In this document: positions 5,657-5,819 of the stretch, piece by piece
How positions within the stretch are numbered: position 1 is the first letter of the stretch
Layout of the letters: each line of letters opens with the position of its first letter
NCBI GenBank assembly: GCA_024644185.1
Contig: JAHELM010000183.1
Span: 1 to 5,819 of the forward strand
Direction: 5' to 3'
DNA length: 5,819 nt
Origin: Rhodospirillales bacterium
GTDB taxonomy: Bacteria; Pseudomonadota; Alphaproteobacteria; UBA8366; JADFVY01
Position numbers and translations under genes: made by a program
The notes under the pieces: model-generated
Database searches by the model: none
Told to the model about the DNA's origin: nothing
Seen by the model: the letters and a program-made list of their open reading frames with translations, nothing else

Positions 5657-5819
5657 GCCCCGTGCCCGAGCTGATCCACTGCATGATGGAGGTGCGCGAC
5701 CTGTCGGAATCGACCGGGTTCTACGAGGCCGCGCTGGGGTTCCGGGTGGTCGAGCGGCACCGCTACGAGGGCCATTCTCTGGTCTATCTGCACAGCGCGG
5801 AAAGTCCCATCGAGATCGA
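5653..5819 (+). CDS. VOC-family (glyoxalase I-like) protein, 3' end outside window
   Basis: The reading frame begins at an ATG overlapping the E1 beta stop (ATGA) and stays open for 55 codons to the window edge. The residues LIHCMMEVRDLSESTGFYEA (7-26) followed by ALGFRVVERHR (27-37) are a clear first beta-alpha-beta unit of the vicinal oxygen chelate fold. His9 aligns with the first metal ligand of glyoxalase I (LHTMLRV in E. coli GloA), and Glu54 in PIEI aligns with its second ligand (IEL). The pair suggests a metal-binding enzyme rather than a bleomycin-type binding protein. No strong ribosome site precedes it, so coupled translation from E1 beta is likely; GTG at 5662 is an alternative start. 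Candidate roles are lactoylglutathione lyase, methylmalonyl-CoA epimerase-like or dioxygenase-like chemistry; the fragment cannot separate them. Confidence 0.75.
   Translation, partial: MSPVPELIHCMMEVRDLSESTGFYEAALGFRVVERHRYEGHSLVYLHSAESPIEI

Overview
This 5.8 kb window is GC-rich (well above 60% by eye, with G/C-ending codons dominating) and densely packed. It has the character of a catabolic region of a high-GC proteobacterium. An alphaproteobacterium of the Rhodospirillales type fits best, but that placement is inferred from gene style and base composition, not from a marker gene.

Layout: (1) Positions 1-489, minus strand, hold the N-terminal 163 residues of an IclR-family regulator of the PcaR/PcaU/PobR type; its 3' end lies outside the window. 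(2) A 121 bp divergent control region (490-610) holds an inverted repeat plus a direct-repeat half-site, flanked by and overlapping promoter-like elements for both directions. (3) Positions 611-2244, plus strand, hold two translationally coupled genes for a class I CoA-transferase of the long CatI/CatJ (glutaconate CoA-transferase-like) type, probably 3-oxoadipate:succinate CoA-transferase. (4) A 152 bp gap holds a GCC/ACC low-complexity tract and a weak promoter candidate. (5) Positions 2397-3584 hold a GTG-started MFS transporter of unknown substrate. (6) A 78 bp gap holds a GC-rich hairpin. (7) Positions 3663-5656 hold the alpha and beta subunits of a thiamine-diphosphate E1 2-oxoacid/acetoin dehydrogenase, followed with a 4 bp overlap by the start of a VOC-fold (glyoxalase I-like) gene cut by the window end.

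How the genes may work together: the regulator and CoA-transferase form a self-contained module for the CoA-activation step of the 3-oxoadipate (beta-ketoadipate) pathway, where ring-cleavage products of protocatechuate or catechol become 3-oxoadipyl-CoA. The thiolase (PcaF) that normally follows is not adjacent. The E1 alpha/beta/VOC genes look like a separate operon that oxidises acetoin or a related short 2-oxo compound; its E2 and E3 partners are not in the window. The MFS gene sits between the two modules and may be a separate transcription unit.

No mobile element, CRISPR array, tRNA or rRNA gene was seen. I found no clearly new system. The most informative non-coding signal is the operator architecture at 516-549.
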